Shown here: positions 60,355 through 64,000 of the stretch, one piece after another
Numbering within the stretch: position 1 is the stretch's first letter
Layout of the letters: every line of letters starts with the position of its first letter
DNA from: Nocardia nova SH22a
GTDB taxonomy: Bacteria; Actinomycetota; Actinomycetes; Mycobacteriales; Mycobacteriaceae
Direction: 5' to 3'
DNA length: 64,000 nucleotides
Assembly (NCBI RefSeq): GCF_000523235.1
Contig: NZ_CP006850.1
Span: forward strand, 1,178,001-1,242,000
The notes under the pieces: generated by a model
Databases searched by the model: none
What the model was told of the DNA's origin: nothing
What the model saw: the letters and a program-made list of their open reading frames with translations, nothing else
Translations under genes and position numbers: made by a program

Positions 60355-61611
60355 ATGTTCGAATGGTCCGAGACCGACGAGATGATCCGTGCCGCGGTAC
60401 GGGGTTTCATCGACAAGGAGATCCGCCCGCATCTCGACGCGCTCGACAGCGGCGAGATGGAGCCGTATCCGATTCTGCGAAAGTTGTTCGCCGACTTCGG
60501 AATCGGTGCGATGGGCGGCGAGGCGATCGAGAAGATGCTCGCCAAACAGCGCGCCCGCGAGTCCGCCCCCGCCGGGCAGGAGCCGAAGAAGTCGAGTTCG
60601 GGTTCCGATCCCTTCGGTGATCAGCAGTCGCTGATGGCGGTGCTGATCAGCGAGATCTCCGGTGTGAGTATGGGGCTGGTCGCGGCGATGGGCGTCTCCA
60701 TCGGCCTCGGCGCGGCCACCATCATGTCCCGGGGCACACTCGCGCAGAAGGAACGCTGGCTCGCCGATATCGTCACCTTGAAGAAGGTGGCGGCGTGGGC
60801 CATCACCGAGCCGGACTCCGGATCGGATGCCTTCGGCGGCATGAAGACCTACGTCAAACGCGACGGTGACGACTACATCCTCAACGGGCAGAAGACCTTC
60901 ATCACCAACGGCCCCTACGCCGATGTCGTGATCGTCTACGCCAAACTCGACGAGGGCGACAGCACCGTCGACAAACGCGACCGCAAGGTGCTGACCTTCG
61001 TTCTCGACAAGGGGATGGAGGGTTTCACCCAGGGTAAGCCGTTCAAGAAGATGGGCCTGCACTCCTCGCCGACCGGCGAATTGTTCTTCGACAACGTGCG
61101 ATTGGGCCGCGACCGGCTGCTCGGCGAGACCGAGGAGCACAAGAGCGGCGACGGACGCGACAGTGCCCGTGCGAGTTTCGTCGCCGAACGGGTCGGCGTC
61201 GGATTCATGGCGCTGGGCATCATCAACGAATGTCACCGGCTCTGTGTGGAATACGCCAACAGTCGCACCCTGTGGGGCCAGGAGATCGGGCGTTTCCAGC
61301 TGGTGCAGCTCAAACTCGCCAAGATGGAGATCGCGCGAATCAACGTGCAGAACATGGTGTTCAACACCCTCGAACGCGGCAAGGCCGGGAAACCGCCCAC
61401 CCTCGCCGAGGCGTCGGCGATCAAGCTGTACTGCTCGGAGGCGGCCACCGAGGTGGCGATGGAGGCCGTGCAATTGTTCGGCGGCAACGGTTATATGCAG
61501 GAATACCGGGTCGAACAGCTCGCCCGCGACGCGAAATCGCTGATGATCTACGCGGGCAGTAACGAAATCCAGGTCACCCACATCGCCAAGGGGCTGCTCG
61601 GCAGGTCGTGA
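60355..61611 (+). CDS. Acyl-CoA dehydrogenase
   Basis: 418 residues. 'SEISGVSMGLVAAMGVSIGLGAATIMSRGTLAQKERWLADIVTLKKVAAWAITEPDSGSDAFGGMKT' is the FAD/acyl-CoA core; 'YILNGQKTFITNGPYADVVIVYAKL' and 'ARDAKSLMIYAGSNEIQVTHIAKGL' are the later signatures, with the catalytic carboxylate in 'GSNE'. A 'KKSSSGSDPFGD' insert at about 80-92 is unusual for the family. Desaturates the acyl-CoA at C2-C3 as the first step of the operon's beta-oxidation. It starts 13 bp after the SDR gene. Confidence 0.92.
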   Translation: MFEWSETDEMIRAAVRGFIDKEIRPHLDALDSGEMEPYPILRKLFADFGIGAMGGEAIEKMLAKQRARESAPAGQEPKKSSSGSDPFGDQQSLMAVLISEISGVSMGLVAAMGVSIGLGAATIMSRGTLAQKERWLADIVTLKKVAAWAITEPDSGSDAFGGMKTYVKRDGDDYILNGQKTFITNGPYADVVIVYAKLDEGDSTVDKRDRKVLTFVLDKGMEGFTQGKPFKKMGLHSSPTGELFFDNVRLGRDRLLGETEEHKSGDGRDSARASFVAERVGVGFMALGIINECHRLCVEYANSRTLWGQEIGRFQLVQLKLAKMEIARINVQNMVFNTLERGKAGKPPTLAEASAIKLYCSEAATEVAMEAVQLFGGNGYMQEYRVEQLARDAKSLMIYAGSNEIQVTHIAKGLLGRS

Positions 61612-61620
61612 GCGTGGGTC

Positions 61621-61669
61621 GGCCGGTGGATCGGCGCCGAGGGGTTCGCACCGATCCACCGGCCTCTTT
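61621..61669. terminator. Bidirectional intrinsic terminator
   Basis: GGCCGGTGGATCGG (61621-61634) pairs perfectly with CCGATCCACCGGCC (61651-61664), followed by TCTTT. It closes the acyl-CoA operon and may also serve the convergent hydrolase gene, whose stop lies at its edge. Confidence 0.85.
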
Positions 61670-62523
61670 CACACCGCCCGCAGACGCGTGCGGCTGGCAT
61701 AGACGTGCTCGGCGATGAGGGTCGCGATGCGGTCGGGAGCCTCCAGCATCGGCACGTGCCCCACCCCGTGCACCAGGATCCGGTCGGCGGATTCGGGCAG
61801 TTCGCGCAGGAACCGCTGGGCGTAGGTGCGGTTCGGGATGATCCGGTCGTATTCGCACATCAGCAGCCGCACCGGGGCGGTGACCGCGCCCAGATCCGAC
61901 AGCGTCGACATCCGGAGTCCGCCCGCGAGCAGCGGCAGCAGGGCGGTGCAGTTGATGGCCGACACGATCGCCGCCTCCACCCCGCGCCGCGAGGTGACGG
62001 CGGAGTTCTTGCTCAGCAGCAGGGAGACCGCGCGCCGCACCGGAGCACTGAACCGGACGGACGGCGGCAGCCGCTTGCCGACCTCGATGATCGGCAGCAG
62101 CGACAGGAATTCCAGGCCCACCCGCAGCTGTGCCAGTGACGGATTCCGCCAGCCGCCCGCGGGGGCGATCGCGGTGAGGGTGCGGGCCCGGCCGCGGCGC
62201 GCCAGCTCGAATCCGACCCAGCCGCCGAGCGAGTTCCCGGCGATATGACAGGTACGCCAGCCCAGGTCGTCGAGCTGCTGCTCCACCCGGTCGGCGAGTT
62301 CGGTCACGCTCGTGGACCAGCCGTTGAGCTCCGATCCGCCCCAGTGTCCGGCGAAGGCGGGCGCGTAGACCTCGCAGGTGGCCGACAATCGCATCGCCAC
62401 CTCTTCCCAGCAGTGCGGCGACATCATGAATCCGTGCAGCAGCAGCACCGGATCACCCGATCCGGTATGCAGCGCCGTCATCGGCGCGAGGGAAGGATGG
62501 TTGTGGGTGGTGCTCGACATCAT
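61669..62523 (-). CDS. Alpha/beta hydrolase
   Basis: 284 residues. 'PVLLLHGFMMSPHCWEEVAMRLSATCEVYAPAFAGHWGGSE', nucleophile elbow 'IAGNSLGGWVGFELARRG' (Ser, with Asn replacing the usual His after Gly), 'LLMCEYDRIIPNRTY' (Asp) and 'VHGVGHVPMLEAPDRI' (His). The stop adjoins the terminator hairpin. Start ATG 62523 or the adjacent ATG 62520. It is divergent from the exonuclease III gene. Substrate unknown. Confidence 0.85.
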   Translation of the reverse strand: MMSSTTHNHPSLAPMTALHTGSGDPVLLLHGFMMSPHCWEEVAMRLSATCEVYAPAFAGHWGGSELNGWSTSVTELADRVEQQLDDLGWRTCHIAGNSLGGWVGFELARRGRARTLTAIAPAGGWRNPSLAQLRVGLEFLSLLPIIEVGKRLPPSVRFSAPVRRAVSLLLSKNSAVTSRRGVEAAIVSAINCTALLPLLAGGLRMSTLSDLGAVTAPVRLLMCEYDRIIPNRTYAQRFLRELPESADRILVHGVGHVPMLEAPDRIATLIAEHVYASRTRLRAV

Positions 62524-62592
62524 CGTCGTCACCCCTTCCGGATCGGTCCGGGGCCGACGCGATCCGGCCCGCATGTCCGTGAGGACGGGTTG

Positions 62593-63405
62593 ATGACCAG
62601 ATTGTACGGTCGTTCCGTGAGCAATATCGTCAGTACGGTCAATGTGAACGGCATACGTGCGGCAACCGGTAAGACCGGACGGGGAATGCTCGAATGGCTG
62701 GCGGTGACCGAAGCCGACATCATCTGCCTGCAGGAGACCCGGGCAACCGATGAGCAGACCCACAAGGCACTCGCTTCGGCTCTGGCCGACGGCTGGTGTC
62801 TGAGCCACGCCGAACCCGCCACCAAGGGCCGCGCCGGAGTGGGAATTCTGTCCCGCCGGGAGCCGCGCGCCGTCCGCATCGGATTCGGCAGCGAGGAGTT
62901 CGACGGGCTGGGTCGCTTCATCGAGGCCGAATTCGACGACCTGACCGTCGCGAGCGTGTACGTGCACACCGGCGAGGCCGACACCCCGGTCCAGGACGAG
63001 AAATACCGTTTCCTGGACGGACTCGGCGCCCACCTGAAGGCGCGCACCGGCGACTACGTGATCTGCGGCGACTGGAACATCGCCCACACCGAACGCGACA
63101 TCAAGAACTGGAAGGGCAATATCGGCAAGTCCGGATTCCTGCCGGGGGAGCGCGCCTGGCTCGACGACATCCTCGCCTCCGGCTACGTCGACGTGGTCCG
63201 CGAACTGCATCCCGACGTGTCCGGTCCGTACAGCTGGTGGTCCTATCGCGGCCGCGCGTACGACACGGATGCCGGGTGGCGGATCGATTATCACCTTGCG
63301 CGGGGTGAGATCGCCGGTAGGGCGAAGCAGGTCGTGGTCGAACGCGCCCCCGAATACGCGCTGCGCTGGTCCGACCATGCCCCGGTCACCGTGCAGTACC
63401 GTTGA
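62593..63405 (+). CDS. xth: Exonuclease III (AP endonuclease)
   Basis: 270 residues of the ExoA/Xth family. 'IVSTVNVNGIRAATGKTGRGMLEWLAVTEADIICLQETRATDEQ' holds the Asn and the metal-binding Glu; 'VYVHTGEADTPVQDEKYRFLDGL' , 'VICGDWNIAHTERDIKNWKGN' (Asp, Asn) and 'DYHLARGEIAG...RWSDHAPVTVQYR' (Asp-His) complete the active site. Cuts at abasic sites in base-excision repair and trims 3' ends. ATG 62593 has GAGGA upstream; a GTG at 62617 would give 262 residues. Confidence 0.93.
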   Translation: MTRLYGRSVSNIVSTVNVNGIRAATGKTGRGMLEWLAVTEADIICLQETRATDEQTHKALASALADGWCLSHAEPATKGRAGVGILSRREPRAVRIGFGSEEFDGLGRFIEAEFDDLTVASVYVHTGEADTPVQDEKYRFLDGLGAHLKARTGDYVICGDWNIAHTERDIKNWKGNIGKSGFLPGERAWLDDILASGYVDVVRELHPDVSGPYSWWSYRGRAYDTDAGWRIDYHLARGEIAGRAKQVVVERAPEYALRWSDHAPVTVQYR

Positions 63406-63516
63406 CTCCCGATCGACCGACCGTGGTTCGGGTGTAGTGCCCGCACTGCGCCCCCGTCAGCGGGCCCGCGGTAATCGTTGGTCCCACCATGTTCCGGTCA
63501 CGGTGGAGTTCGCCGA

Positions 63517-63918
63517 CTAGGACGGTTTCGAGGCTGGATTCTGGTCGATGATCGAGTTCACTGCTTGTGCGTTCGTGTAGTCCTGATTGGTCAGTCGCGC
63601 AATCGATATCGCCATGACTTCACGCATGTTCTTCACGATTTCGATGTTGTCCTTGATGACCTCGGCCATAGAGTTCGGGGTGCCGGCCGCCTGCGTCCGG
63701 AACTTGTCCTCGAGCTGCCGTGCCATGTCGAAATCGCCGAAACCACTGACGGTTTGGATCTGCTGCACGAGCTCGCCCATCTCCTGTAAGTCCTCGATGC
63801 GCTGGTTACACGCCTTCAAGCACTCGTGGGCTGCTGCTTCATCGTTGAGGTACAGGCCACCCGATCGTGCGTCGCTGGCGAACTTTCGCCATGCTGTGAG
63901 TTCTTCACTGTCGGCCAT
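63517..63918 (-). CDS. Helical protein of T7SS-associated type
   Basis: 133 residues, almost entirely helical: 'MADSEELTAWRKFASDARSG', 'LNDEAAAHECLKACNQRIEDLQEMGELVQQIQTVSGFGDFDMARQLEDKFRTQ', 'MAEVIKDNIEIVKNMREVMAISIARLTNQD'. It resembles the helical leader proteins of nocardial ESX-type substrate operons but has no WXG motif. AGGGGGG lies upstream of the ATG. It is less GC-rich than the neighbouring exonuclease. The region right of 63918 continues off the window. Confidence 0.55.
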   Translation of the reverse strand: MADSEELTAWRKFASDARSGGLYLNDEAAAHECLKACNQRIEDLQEMGELVQQIQTVSGFGDFDMARQLEDKFRTQAAGTPNSMAEVIKDNIEIVKNMREVMAISIARLTNQDYTNAQAVNSIIDQNPASKPS

Positions 63919-64000
63919 AGCCGTTGCCCCCCTGGCTATTTCGGGAATGTCGGAACTATCGAGTCACCCACTTCGAGAAGTGCCGAACAGGGATCGATCG

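Noticed and set aside
1..64000. tRNA, rRNA, insertion sequences or CRISPR arrays
   Set aside because: Intergenic regions were read for cloverleaf-like segments, transposase frames and spaced repeats; none was convincing.

Overview
The window is high-GC actinobacterial chromosome and most resembles Nocardia or a close mycolic-acid relative. The evidence is an MspA-type porin C-terminus at the left edge, ImuA'/ImuB/DnaE2 with actinobacterial LexA boxes, a SAM-IV riboswitch, XRE/DUF397 genes, type VII-secretion-like proteins and many GTG starts. The order imuA'-imuB ... dnaE2 ... trmL-like ... metX-icd recalls a conserved mycobacterial/nocardial neighbourhood. No tRNA, rRNA, CRISPR array, transposase or replication origin was seen.

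1-14.3 kb: end of a porin gene; a PspC-domain histidine kinase and NarL-type response regulator separated by a hairpin and a 17-bp tandem repeat; a Ser/Thr protein kinase; a LysR regulator facing a three-gene operon (hydrolase, SnoaL-like protein, MFS exporter); then the SOS genes imuA' and imuB, two hydrolase/ferredoxin-like genes and an SDR with palindromic sites upstream. 14.3-19.7 kb: an MHS-type transporter, two unknown overlapping genes, an XRE/DUF5753 regulator with three tandem DUF397 genes (an exact 254-bp period), and a hydrolase. 19.9-31 kb: dnaE2 under its own LexA box, small conserved genes (YggU family, TrmL-like, GNAT, DUF3017), a SAM-IV riboswitch controlling a small ORF plus metX, then icd and an MFS transporter.

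31.2-48.1 kb is a compact biosynthetic gene cluster for an aromatic polyketide (type II PKS). A 13-gene minus-strand run with almost no gaps reads, in transcription order: two SnoaL-like proteins, KS-alpha, chain-length factor, ACP, ketoreductase, didomain aromatase/cyclase, metallo-beta-lactamase-fold cyclase/thioesterase candidate, acyl-CoA ligase, dienelactone-hydrolase-like protein, and a full acyl-CoA carboxylase (beta, epsilon, alpha/biotin subunits). It is flanked by an Lrp-type regulator, an AraC-type regulator, a DHA2 exporter and two small membrane proteins, one of the DUF1772/anthrone-oxygenase family. The inferred product is a reduced, cyclised polyketide, possibly an anthrone/anthraquinone type, exported by the DHA2 pump.

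48.4-55.8 kb: a potassium-channel-like protein, a CKX-like flavoenzyme, and a four-gene minus-strand operon joining three type-VII-secretion-like genes to a DMATS-type aromatic prenyltransferase through start/stop overlaps. The 717-residue gene in it is visibly AT-richer at its 5' end than its surroundings. 56-61.6 kb: a TetR regulator and a five-gene acyl-CoA catabolic operon (thiolase, SRPBCC, MaoC, SDR, acyl-CoA dehydrogenase), ended by a strong terminator. 61.7-64 kb: a hydrolase, exonuclease III and another small helical protein resembling T7SS-associated proteins.
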